This document shows positions 55,879 through 63,803 of a stretch of DNA of 64,000 bases, in pieces. The notes under the pieces are model-generated. The model was not told where the DNA came from, searched no databases, and saw only the letters and a list, made by a program, of their open reading frames with translations. The stretch comes from Pullulanibacillus camelliae (GTDB lineage: Bacteria > Bacillota > Bacilli > Bacillales > Sporolactobacillaceae). The position numbers were made by a program, and so were the translations under genes. The DNA lies in contig NZ_BMIR01000009.1 of the NCBI RefSeq assembly GCF_014642655.1, positions 82,124 to 146,123 of the forward strand, written 5' to 3'. Each line of letters starts with the position of its first letter. The stretch's first letter is position 1.

Positions 55879-57120
55879 ATGGTCGATGTAAAAGTACCAG
55901 AATTGGCCGAATCAATTACTGAAGGTACAATAGCCAAATGGCTTAAAAACGTTGGGGAAAAGGTAAACAAAGGTGACGATATCGTCGAATTAGAGACCGA
56001 TAAAGTCAATGTACAGATCAGTGCAGAAGACGAAGGCGTATTAACAGAGCTGAAAAAAGAGGAAGGCGATACGGTTGAGGTAGGTGAAGTGATCGCTGTT
56101 CTTGATCCTAATGCTGCAGAAGGTGCAGCTCCAGCGGCTAGCAACGCTGCTCAGCCAGCCGCACCAGCAACAGAAGATAAGACACCTTCAGAGGCACCGG
56201 CGGCTGCTGAATCAGAAGCTGTCTCATCTGGCAATGAGCGCTATGTCGCTTCTCCAGCTGTGCGCAAGCTTGCTCGTGAGCTTGGTGTTGACTTGAAGGA
56301 TGTATCGACCAATGATCCGCTTGGCCGCATTCATGGAGATGATGTTAAACGGGCAGCTCAGCCTGCAGAAAAGTCTGCATCAAAACCAGCGGCTCCTGCG
56401 GTCCAAGAAAATCCTGCAAAGCCTGTAGAAGTCGTTAAAATGTCTCGTCGCCGTCAAACGATCGCGAATCGCTTAGTTGACGTTCAGCACACAGCAGCGA
56501 TGCTCACAACCTTTAACGAAGTTGATATGTCAGCCATCATGGATCTGCGTAAGCGTCGTAAGGATAGCTTCTTAGAAAAACATGACGTGAAGCTTGGCTT
56601 TATGTCCTTCTTTACAAAAGCTGTTGTTGGAGCTTTAAAAGAGTTTCCATTATTAAACGCTGAAATTCAAGGCACTGACCTTCTCGTTAAAAAATTCTAT
56701 GACATTGGCATTGCAGTTTCAACAGAAGAAGGTCTTGTTGTTCCAGTTGTACGTGATGCAGATCGTCTCGGCTTTGCTGGTATCGAGAGTGAGATCGGTA
56801 ATTTGGCTAAAAAAGCTCGTGATGGTAAATTAGCTTTGAGTGATCTTCAAGGCGGGACCTTCACAATTACTAACGGTGGTACATTTGGTTCTCTATTATC
56901 TACACCTATTTTAAATGCCCCACAAGTCGGGATCTTAGGCATGCACACCATCCAATGGCGTCCCGTTGCGATTGATAAGGATCGTATGGAAAACCGTCCA
57001 ATGATGTATCTTGCATTATCCTATGATCACCGCATTGTCGACGGAAGTGAAGCTGTGCGCTTCCTTGTTAGTATCAAGCAAAAGCTCGAAGATCCAGAAA
57101 CTCTATTGCTTGAAGGCTAA
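55879..57120 (+). CDS. odhB: 2-oxoglutarate dehydrogenase E2 component (dihydrolipoyl succinyltransferase)
   Basis: 413 residues: lipoyl domain with the lipoylated Lys in [10 protein letters not shown] (about 39-48), Ala/Pro-rich linker, peripheral subunit-binding domain (about 117-155, [18 protein letters not shown]), second linker, and catalytic domain ending in [13 protein letters not shown] (His and Asp of the active site). Starts 27 nt after odhA with GAGGAGG. Confidence 0.97.
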   Translation: MVDVKVPELAESITEGTIAKWLKNVGEKVNKGDDIVELETDKVNVQISAEDEGVLTELKKEEGDTVEVGEVIAVLDPNAAEGAAPAASNAAQPAAPATEDKTPSEAPAAAESEAVSSGNERYVASPAVRKLARELGVDLKDVSTNDPLGRIHGDDVKRAAQPAEKSASKPAAPAVQENPAKPVEVVKMSRRRQTIANRLVDVQHTAAMLTTFNEVDMSAIMDLRKRRKDSFLEKHDVKLGFMSFFTKAVVGALKEFPLLNAEIQGTDLLVKKFYDIGIAVSTEEGLVVPVVRDADRLGFAGIESEIGNLAKKARDGKLALSDLQGGTFTITNGGTFGSLLSTPILNAPQVGILGMHTIQWRPVAIDKDRMENRPMMYLALSYDHRIVDGSEAVRFLVSIKQKLEDPETLLLEG

Positions 57121-57143
57121 GAGACTTTATATAAAGACGCACG

Positions 57144-57195
57144 AAGCACTGCAGGTATTTGAGTTTTCTCAGAGCCTGCAGTGCTTTTCTTTTGG
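57144..57195 (+). terminator. terminator after odhAB
   Basis: AAGCACTGCAGG / CCTGCAGTGCTT stem with T-rich tail. Confidence 0.85.
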
Positions 57196-57277
57196 TACGG
57201 TTTTATTTTAGGCAAGTAAAAAGGCTTAAGAGAGCATCCTTTTAAGTGTATGGTTATTAGAGGTGATATGGTCGGAA

Positions 57278-57970
57278 TCAAGGATTCGCCATGATTGATT
57301 TGAGTTTATTTTGCCATTTGTTATCATCAAGGATAATTTGAAAGGAAATGCGCCGGTTTTTACTTTGGGCAGCTGCGTCTGAGCCTTTCACAGCAGGCTT
57401 GTATTTTGAGTATCCAGTAACTGCTAAATATTTTGCATAGTTATCCTGTTTTAGTCTTGGATTAACCTGCTGTAAATACTTTAAGACAGAGAGAGCCCGC
57501 TCCGAGGATAATGTCCAATTATCGTAAGGGACAGCATCCGTATGCCCTTCAATTTGAATGATGTATATGTATTGACTGAGCTGCTTATCATCAATGATAT
57601 CCACGAGTCCAGCTGCTACGTTTTTTAAAACAGCTTTTCCTTGGTCACTTATTTTAGCACTTGCTGAATCAAAGAGTACACTGCCTTGGATAGATAGTGT
57701 GTTATTAGGCCCGCGAATGATTTTATCCCGCCCAACATTAGTTTCTAACTTTTTATTGATGATGTCTGATATATGCTTTTTAATATCGGTTGCTTTTGCC
57801 AGCTCATGCTTAATTTGTGTTTGTTCATAGGCGTTATAAATGCTTTGAACAAAAGCAATCATGGTAATAAATAAGAAGACAAGAACGACCATGGACATCA
57901 TATCGGTAAATGAAGGCCAATAATGCTCTTCAGCCCTCACTTCTTGGAAATGGGGATGACGTCTTTTCAT
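57278..57970 (-). CDS. MotB/OmpA-domain stator protein (ZorB-like)
   Basis: 230 residues. A short cytoplasmic N-terminus is followed by one membrane segment (about 19-42) with Asp23 in the WPSFTDMM motif, the place of the ion-binding aspartate in MotB and ZorB. A linker (about 45-95) and an OmpA-type peptidoglycan-binding domain (about 98-213) with EGHTD (141-145) and KNRRI (204-208) follow. The start overlaps the stop of the MotA-like gene by 4 nt, so the two are a stoichiometric pair. It is shorter and more compact than flagellar MotB, and no flagellar or chemotaxis genes are nearby. Role unknown; see findings. Confidence 0.85.
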   Translation of the reverse strand: MKRRHPHFQEVRAEEHYWPSFTDMMSMVVLVFLFITMIAFVQSIYNAYEQTQIKHELAKATDIKKHISDIINKKLETNVGRDKIIRGPNNTLSIQGSVLFDSASAKISDQGKAVLKNVAAGLVDIIDDKQLSQYIYIIQIEGHTDAVPYDNWTLSSERALSVLKYLQQVNPRLKQDNYAKYLAVTGYSKYKPAVKGSDAAAQSKNRRISFQIILDDNKWQNKLKSIMANP

Positions 57971-59517
57971 GAATCAAGCACCCGTGTGGGAAGTGTGCTG
58001 CGCATGCGCTGCTGTTCTTGAACTTGAAGCTCTAAATGCTGGGACATGCGCGTGAATAATTGGTAAAATTCCTGTAAATAGCGAACGCTATCACTAGAGC
58101 GGCGTTCCATATCGTGCGATAATGCCTCAATACCGCGTGAGAGGCCTTCGAGATGTCTAATGATTTCTCGGGATTCTTGTCTCGAATCCGTCTGGCTGGC
58201 GATTTGCTGCTGTCGTTCATTTTGATATTTGATTTGATCCATAATTTCACGTTTGATTTTATCAGCCATTTGATAAAGTGAGCGTTCGAGCTGATCAAGC
58301 GCATTGGCAATGGTATCCGTTGCTTCAGCATAACGATTATGCATATCTTGATGCTGATAAAGCCAATCCTCCTGCTGACGCTGTAGGGAGGAGGAGGCGT
58401 GATCATATTTGTCTTGAAAATTCTCAAGCTGCTGCTCCGTAGCTCTTAAGAATTGCTGGCTGATAGTCTCCACTTTTTTATCGCTTTGTTCAAGGAGACG
58501 TTGTGCTTGTTGCCCTGTTTGTTCCATGCGTTTTTCGTGAGCTTCCATGCGCTTAAAAGCCTGCTCGATCGCTGCTTGTAATCCCTGGATGTGTTTGGAC
58601 ATCCCTTGGTTACTGCTTTCAAAGGACTGTGTAGCCTTAGCAAAACTCTGACCGGATCGCTCCATGGATAGAGTTGCTTCGGAAAAGGCTTGGGTTCTTT
58701 CCTTTTCATTGTGTAACATGCTCTGTAGTTCTTCCATAGAATGGTCTAAGCGCTCTGTAAAATGGACCATGTCTCGGCTAAAATCTCCTATTGTTGCTTC
58801 AAAGCTATCGCCAATTTTAGCGGCGAGTCGATCGAGGATTTTCTCAAAGGAGTCCTTGGGCTTTTCAGTCATTAATTGGGTTTCAACATAATGATCAAGA
58901 AAAAGCTCCCCTTCAGTTAAAAGGTGTTCAGTGAGATAGGAAAGAGAACGTCCCCCTGAAAAATAACCAGCCTGCAGTAAATTGAGCAAAAGGGCCGTAC
59001 CGATGCCAGCAATACTTGTAATGAATGCGAGACTCATCCCTTTAAAGGGAGAAGCAATCGCTGAAATAATAGTATCCACTGATAGATTACCTGAACCTGA
59101 ACCATCCCCTAGAGTGAGTAAGGTGCCTTGCATCGAAAACATTGCAAGCGTCAGACCTAAAAAGGTGCCGAGCACTCCTAAGATAATTGTAAAGGATGGA
59201 AGATGATTTAGCATGCGTGTCATATTACCTAATGGGGTGCGAATGACTCCAGCGACGCGGATTCTTTCACTGAGCAGGTGTTTCTCAATAAGGGCTTGGG
59301 AGTTCACCTCCGTACCAGCTTGGCGATAGCTCTTATAGGCTTCAAGAGCGTCTCTCAGCCAAGAGGCTGCTGGTGGTGTGTCGAAGCGTTCAAATTGTGT
59401 TTGGCGTTGGATAGCTGCCAACCAATTTTTTAGTTGCAAACTGACTTGGATCTGGGCAATGCAGCCAATGAGGAATAATAGGGCGATAGCACTGACGATA
59501 ATGGGAGTTAAGCTCAT
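57967..59517 (-). CDS. MotA/TolQ-type channel with long coiled-coil tail (ZorA-like)
   Basis: 516 residues. Three predicted membrane segments (about 5-25, 107-128, 160-185) in the TolQ/ExbB/ZorA arrangement (flagellar MotA has four). The proton-channel block contains FTIILGVLGTFLGLTLAMF and GMSLAFITSIAGIGTALLL. About 325 residues of charged, heptad-rich, probably cytoplasmic coiled coil follow (190-516). ZorA has a similar tail. A strong GGAGGTGAT precedes the ATG. It is coupled to the MotB-like gene. No ZorC/D/E-like gene is adjacent, so a housekeeping or envelope role is as possible as phage defence. Confidence 0.82.
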   Translation of the reverse strand: MSLTPIIVSAIALLFLIGCIAQIQVSLQLKNWLAAIQRQTQFERFDTPPAASWLRDALEAYKSYRQAGTEVNSQALIEKHLLSERIRVAGVIRTPLGNMTRMLNHLPSFTIILGVLGTFLGLTLAMFSMQGTLLTLGDGSGSGNLSVDTIISAIASPFKGMSLAFITSIAGIGTALLLNLLQAGYFSGGRSLSYLTEHLLTEGELFLDHYVETQLMTEKPKDSFEKILDRLAAKIGDSFEATIGDFSRDMVHFTERLDHSMEELQSMLHNEKERTQAFSEATLSMERSGQSFAKATQSFESSNQGMSKHIQGLQAAIEQAFKRMEAHEKRMEQTGQQAQRLLEQSDKKVETISQQFLRATEQQLENFQDKYDHASSSLQRQQEDWLYQHQDMHNRYAEATDTIANALDQLERSLYQMADKIKREIMDQIKYQNERQQQIASQTDSRQESREIIRHLEGLSRGIEALSHDMERRSSDSVRYLQEFYQLFTRMSQHLELQVQEQQRMRSTLPTRVLDS

Positions 59518-59637
59518 ACAATCACCTCCGTTATTTCATACATATGAAACAAGGGGGAGGACTTGAACCAAAATATTTAAGGCATGTTTAGGTGAGGGAT
59601 AATAAGGGTATCGAGAAGAAGAGTAGGGGTGAACGTA

Positions 59638-59672
59638 AAAAGAACCTTTACTTAAATAAGTAAAGGTTCTGT
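59638..59672 (-). terminator. terminator of the NlpC/P60 gene
   Basis: AGAACCTTTACTT / AAGTAAAGGTTCT stem; T5 follows on the minus strand. Confidence 0.85.
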
Positions 59673-59680
59673 GCATGTGA

Positions 59681-60877
59681 TTAGTTAAGGACGCGACGGT
59701 ATTGAGTGACTTGGTTTTTCCAATAACCTGAAGTCAAGCTTTCAATCGCTACACCTGTGCTGGTTTGTGCACCAATGAATTTTCCGCCACCAATGTAGAT
59801 GCCGACGTGTGAGTTGCCTAAGAAGAAGACAAGATCGCCAGGCTGTGGTGAAGAAACTTGATTACCAACATACTTCAAACCAGAAGTTGAGCGAGAACCA
59901 AGATTGACACCAATTTGATTATAAGCCCAGTTAACAAATCCAGAGCAATCAAATTGATGTGCACCAGGGTTCATTGCCCCCCAGACATAAGTAGAATTGC
60001 CAATGAATTGGTTACCAACACTGATTAATTTACTCACACTTCCACTTGCTGCAGAGCTAGGGATGTAAGCTAATGTTTGGGGCTGGCTGGAGGAATGAGA
60101 AACAGAACTTGAATGGTGCGAAGAACTGTTTGAATCCGAACTAGAATCAGATTGTTGAGTGTTATTTGATTGTTGGGCTGCTTCCTCTTGAGCTTTTTCT
60201 TCAGCTTGTTTTTGAGCTTGCATTTGTGCCTTAACGTTAGCAATCGTATCATCAAGGTTGGCTTCCTTTTTATCTAAAGCGGCCATAGCGTCTTTCTTTG
60301 TTTCTTGTAAATCTTTGATTTGATCTACTAAATTTTGCAAATCACTTAAATCACTTTCGGATGTATTTAACTTATCCTGAACTTCGTCCTGTTGTTTTTT
60401 CAACAATTCTTGATCTTCTTTTTGCTTCTTAATGATTTGTTGGTCTTGGCTATTGAGCTTGTACAATGCAATAGCGCGATTGATGAAATCACCAAAATCC
60501 TTAGATCCAAAAAGAACTTCAAGAGAACTTGTTGAACTGTCACCTTGTCTATAAACGGTATTTAAACGCTTTTTAAAAAGTTCTTGGCGTTCTTGAATCC
60601 GTTGTTTCGTTTTGTCAATGTTCTTATTTAAAACATCAATTTCATCTTTTGTTTGTCCAATTTCAATTTGTTTCTTTGAAATTTTTTCAGTAAGCTCTTG
60701 GATTTGTTTATTCACTTTATCAAGGTCATTTTGAACGGTTTGTTTTTGTTGTGAAATAGATTGCTTTTTATTAACAAGGTCGCTATATGTACTTGCTGAT
60801 GCTCCTAGTGGTGCTGCTAATACTAGACAGCCAGCAACGCATAACCCAGCAATTTTACGATTTACTTTGCTCCCCAT
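59681..60877 (-). CDS. CwlO-like NlpC/P60 D,L-endopeptidase
   Basis: 398 residues, secreted. Signal peptide about 1-28 (ends ASAS); long coiled coil (about 32-235) similar to CwlO/PcsB N-termini; Ser/Asn/Gln-rich linker (about 236-268); NlpC/P60 domain (about 280-398) with catalytic Cys311 in FDCSGFVNWAY and His357 in SHVGIYIGGGKFIGA. In B. subtilis CwlO cuts peptide stems during cell elongation under WalRK and FtsEX control. It is shorter than CwlO (473 aa), so a related endopeptidase is possible. An extended -10 (TGCTATAAT, 60944-60949 on the minus strand) precedes it. Confidence 0.85.
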   Translation of the reverse strand: MGSKVNRKIAGLCVAGCLVLAAPLGASASTYSDLVNKKQSISQQKQTVQNDLDKVNKQIQELTEKISKKQIEIGQTKDEIDVLNKNIDKTKQRIQERQELFKKRLNTVYRQGDSSTSSLEVLFGSKDFGDFINRAIALYKLNSQDQQIIKKQKEDQELLKKQQDEVQDKLNTSESDLSDLQNLVDQIKDLQETKKDAMAALDKKEANLDDTIANVKAQMQAQKQAEEKAQEEAAQQSNNTQQSDSSSDSNSSSHHSSSVSHSSSQPQTLAYIPSSAASGSVSKLISVGNQFIGNSTYVWGAMNPGAHQFDCSGFVNWAYNQIGVNLGSRSTSGLKYVGNQVSSPQPGDLVFFLGNSHVGIYIGGGKFIGAQTSTGVAIESLTSGYWKNQVTQYRRVLN

Positions 60878-60943
60878 GTTCCTCCCCCTTTGAAATATGG
60901 GACTTTTGATTCAGGATAGATTTCATTTCTAGTAACTAAAACT

Positions 60944-60952
60944 ATTATAGCA
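60944..60952 (-). promoter_or_regulatory. extended -10 promoter of the NlpC/P60 gene
   Basis: TGCTATAAT read on the minus strand, about 70 nt before the start codon; no good -35. Confidence 0.5.
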
Positions 60953-61280
60953 GGGAAATAGAGTTGTGAGATTACGTATTCTTAACGTTATGTTTCAAAA
61001 CAGGGGTATTTTGTAACATAATGAAATATTTCATAATAGTTTGTTGAAATGTACGCTCATAAATAGGACAAAATAATCAGGTTATTCGTCACGATTATCA
61101 TTTCGTAAAAGCGGTTCTGATAGAAAGTTAGGAGGCGTGTAATCGTTTTATGCAAGAAGCTAACGGGAATTCGACAATATTTTTAAATAAAAAATGGAAA
61201 TAGGGGTTTACATTTCCTTCCTAACCTTATAGTATAGAAGCGTACTAAAACATTTGAGGTTGATATGGAGGGTGAGGAAT

Positions 61281-61358
61281 ATGTTGGCTTATATCCCAAA
61301 TACGATAAACGTAATTGCATATGCTTCTTTAGCTCGCCCCCATAATAGACGTGATTGA
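61281..61358 (+). CDS. 25-aa ORF in a compact promoter-terminator unit
   Basis: ATG 61281 preceded by GGAGGGTGAGG. Upstream there is a TTTACA element (61207) and a GTATAG -10-like element; downstream, a strong terminator at 61397-61424. The peptide reads MLAYIPNTINVIAYASLARP and then HNRRD. No family recognised. The unit (about 200 nt) looks like a free-standing small gene or small RNA. Confidence 0.5.
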   Translation: MLAYIPNTINVIAYASLARPHNRRD

Positions 61359-61396
61359 GATTTGTTTTAGGTAAATAGTGTCTATTCCGGCCATGG

Positions 61397-61426
61397 GGGC
61401 GTAGCCATCCCATGGTCTTTTTATGC
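61397..61426 (+). terminator. terminator after the 25-aa ORF
   Basis: CCATGGG / CCCATGG stem with a GGCGTAGCCAT loop and TCTTTTT. Confidence 0.75.
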
Positions 61427-61585
61427 TATCAGAATGTATAATTTCGCTGACGCTCATAAAGGAAGATAGTATAAGTGTATAACTTTGGCTTTCGCCATCA
61501 AAGCTTGCGGGCAACCTAAGTGTGTGATTTGCAAAAATCACATCAGGAGTCCCAGCGAAGTGGTGCAAGCCAAGTTTTCTAACCA
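61426..61585 (+). repeat. intergenic repeat family A, copy A4
   Basis: Full forward copy: GAATGTATAATTTCGCTGAC, AACTTTGGCTTTCGCC, GTGTGATTTGCAAAAATCAC, GGTGCAAGCCAAGTTTTCTAA-type end. Confidence 0.9.
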
Positions 61586-61631
61586 TGGGGAGTTCCATGG
61601 TTATTTTTATGTGTAAAAAACGTTATTGTAT

Positions 61632-61770
61632 AACGTTGCGGAAGACCTTATAAGTTTAGGCTTTGGTCTTCGACACCTGAGACTTGTGAGCATCGTTAGT
61701 AGGTGTTTTGAAAATCACATCAAGCCTGAGCTTAGTGAAGCGGTGTCAGATAAGTCAAGATTTCTAAGAC
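61632..61770 (+). repeat. diverged family A copy (A5)
   Basis: TTTAGGCTTTGGTCTTCG, AAAATCACATCAAGCCTGAG and GTGAAGCGGTGTCAGATAAG keep the order of family A blocks with many changes. Confidence 0.55.
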
Positions 61771-61874
61771 ACTCATGAATGATCTTTGTTAGATAAAACT
61801 TTAGCTTTCTCTAATGATTAGGAATTAGCTTTAGTTTTTCTATAAATATCTCAAATAAAGGAGGAAATGTAGCA

Positions 61875-61931
61875 ATGGAAATCAATGCAAGTCAAAGAGC
61901 TTGGTATGAGGAGGAGACAGGTTTTAAATGA
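61875..61931 (+). CDS. 18-aa ORF preceding the YrzI-like gene
   Basis: GGAGGAAATG lies 6 nt before ATG 61875. The peptide is MEINASQRAWYEEETGFK. It is 30 nt upstream of the YrzI-like gene and may be a cotranscribed microprotein or leader. Confidence 0.35.
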   Translation: MEINASQRAWYEEETGFK

Positions 61932-61961
61932 AACGATATCACTGCAAAGGAGGGATATTTT

Positions 61962-62108
61962 ATGAAGATTAATGTACTTTCTTTAACCCTCACTTTTTCG
62001 ATTGAAAAGAGATTAAAGTCTTATATGGAAATTAAGCGCGATGAACGTATTCGAAGAATGAATGACGAGATTATCGACAAATTATCTAAAAGCCAATTCT
62101 ATTTATAA
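61962..62108 (+). CDS. YrzI-family small protein, 48 aa
   Basis: ATG 61962 with AAAGGAGGG upstream. The start MKINVLSLTLTF with a following basic/acidic helix (EIKRDERIRRMNDEIIDKL) resembles YrzI of B. subtilis, a small protein encoded near yrhC. Function unknown. Terminator follows. Confidence 0.6.
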   Translation: MKINVLSLTLTFSIEKRLKSYMEIKRDERIRRMNDEIIDKLSKSQFYL

Positions 62109-62117
62109 AAATTTTTT

Positions 62118-62150
62118 AACGAGGTGCATTTTGCATCTCGTTTTACTTTT
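62118..62150 (+). terminator. terminator after the YrzI-like gene
   Basis: ACGAGGTGCA / TGCATCTCGT stem and a T-rich tail. Confidence 0.8.
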
Positions 62151-62374
62151 ATAAAAGTTGTATAAAGCCGACAAAGGCAGGCCGGTCTGAAGTTAGAGAA
62201 GGGGAATTCTATAAAGTGTTGTTTTCGATGAAAAAGTAGCTTGTATAGTAAGCGTATCATCAGAAAAATGCCATGAATATGAAAGTAAAATATTAAGAAC
62301 ACCTTCTGTTTTTCGATCGATGATTTTTCGCGAAACTTTTTATGGCTGTACTTATTTCTAGGAGGGATCTGTCA

Positions 62375-62491
62375 TTGGAGGCATGTCAGTTAGCTTTTAT
62401 TTGCTGGATCACTTTAGTCAATAATCTTTTAGAGAAGATGGAGTTTATGTCGGCATTATTCGTATTTCTTATCCTTGGTTTGTTCATTTAA
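62375..62491 (+). CDS. possible 38-aa membrane peptide
   Basis: TTG 62375, 8 nt after AGGAGGG. The C-terminal half (MSALFVFLILGLFI) is strongly hydrophobic and the N-terminal half is also partly hydrophobic. No family recognised; could be chance. Confidence 0.3.
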   Translation: MEACQLAFICWITLVNNLLEKMEFMSALFVFLILGLFI

Positions 62492-62658
62492 GAGGGTTCG
62501 AGAGAATTCAGAAGTACCTCCAACAGAATAACTCCAACAGAATAAAAGGATGATGAAGTTATTTCCCTCCTCTGTCTTTTATATAGGACAGACAGCGTAC
62601 AAGTTCACGAGACATACATTATTATAAGGGATTAGGGTAAATTGACGGAGGTGGTTCG

Positions 62659-63369
62659 TTGTTATCAATCATCGGGAGTATCACTTACTTATTTAAGGAG
62701 TTTTGGCTTTTTGTATCATATGTGAAAAACAATGCCTTTCCCCAACCGCTTCCTGAAGATGAGGAACGAAAGTGCATCGAAAAAATGGCTGAAGGAGATG
62801 AGGAAGCCCGGAATAAATTAATCGAACATAACCTTCGCCTTGTTGCTCATATCGTCAAAAAATTTGAGAATACAAAAGAAGACACAGAAGATCTTATTTC
62901 CATTGGCACCATTGGATTGATCAAAGCCATCGAAAGTTATTCGTTAGGAAAAGGTACAAAGCTGGCAACTTATGCCGCCCGTTGCATTGAAAATGAGATT
63001 CTCATGCACCTTAGGGGGATGAAAAAGACAAGTAAAGATGTCTCTTTGAATGATCCCATTGGTCAAGACAAGGAAGGGAATGAGATCAGTCTTATAGATG
63101 TGCTCAAATCCAAAAATAAAGATGTTGTTGATGAAATCTCTTTGCGGATGGAGAAAAGAAAGATCTATGAATTTCTGCATATTCTTGATGACCGTGAAAA
63201 GGAAGTGATCATTGCCCGATTCGGTCTTGACCAACGCAAAGAATTAACACAAAGAGAAATTGCGAAGAAGCTAAATATCTCTAGAAGCTATGTCTCCCGT
63301 ATTGAAAAACGTGCTCTAATGAAGCTCTTTAATGAGTTTTACAGAGAACCTTATAGAAAAAATAATTGA
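62659..63369 (+). CDS. sigK: sporulation sigma factor SigK (pro-sigma-K), uninterrupted
   Basis: The late mother-cell sigma factor. 236 residues from TTG 62659, with GGAGGTGG upstream. The N-terminal ~20 residues are the hydrophobic pro-sequence removed by SpoIVFB. They are followed by [11 protein letters not shown], region 2 ([51 protein letters not shown]) and region 4 ([22 protein letters not shown]). The reading frame is continuous, so there is no skin element as in B. subtilis 168. A CATACATT -10-like element near 62611 would fit sigma-E; the -35 is poor. Confidence 0.96.
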   Translation: MLSIIGSITYLFKEFWLFVSYVKNNAFPQPLPEDEERKCIEKMAEGDEEARNKLIEHNLRLVAHIVKKFENTKEDTEDLISIGTIGLIKAIESYSLGKGTKLATYAARCIENEILMHLRGMKKTSKDVSLNDPIGQDKEGNEISLIDVLKSKNKDVVDEISLRMEKRKIYEFLHILDDREKEVIIARFGLDQRKELTQREIAKKLNISRSYVSRIEKRALMKLFNEFYREPYRKNN

Positions 63370-63382
63370 TAAAATAAAATAG

Positions 63383-63803
63383 GGTGAGACAAAACGAAGA
63401 GAAATAATCCTAATACCGAATTGATAAGTAGTTAGGGAAATGAGAAGCGTAGTCAAAATACGGAGACTCCTGCGGGAACAGGGCATTTTTGGTCATAAAT
63501 ACTTGGGAATCCTTAAAGCGAACTTCGGCTAAGTGCGTCACATCCATTAAGGAACTTCGACTAAAAACATCACGTCCATGTGATAACGCCGAAGCTAGCA
63601 TGTCCTGTGCGTCGAACACCGAAGCTGGCACATCCATACCACCCTAAAAAGTAAAAAGCACTTTTCGGGGACCCCGATGGTGCGTTGAACGCCAAAACTA
63701 GCGCATCCTGCGTGCCTGAGGCAGTGCCCGAGGAAAGCGAGTAGTTTGACGGAGCGCTTTATCACTCATTTAAAAATTCCGAACGCATGTCTTCAAAAGT
63801 GTG
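63383..63803 (-). repeat. intergenic repeat family C, copy C2 (reverse), interrupted by an IS
   Basis: Reverse complement of C1: AAAGCACTTTTCGGGGACCC and GAGTAGTTTGACGGAGCGCT. It ends abruptly at 63803 within the terminal hairpin, where IS sequence begins. Its other end GGGTGAGACAAAACGAAG resembles the outer end of C1 (GGCTGAGACAGAAG) in inverted orientation. Confidence 0.85.

Noticed and set aside
57278..59517. Complete Zorya defence system
   Set aside because: Only ZorA/ZorB-like genes are present; no ZorC, ZorD or ZorE-like helicase or nuclease lies on either side.
63410..63637. 75-codon minus-strand frame after sigK
   Set aside because: Falls entirely in repeat C2; the corresponding frame is not kept in C1.
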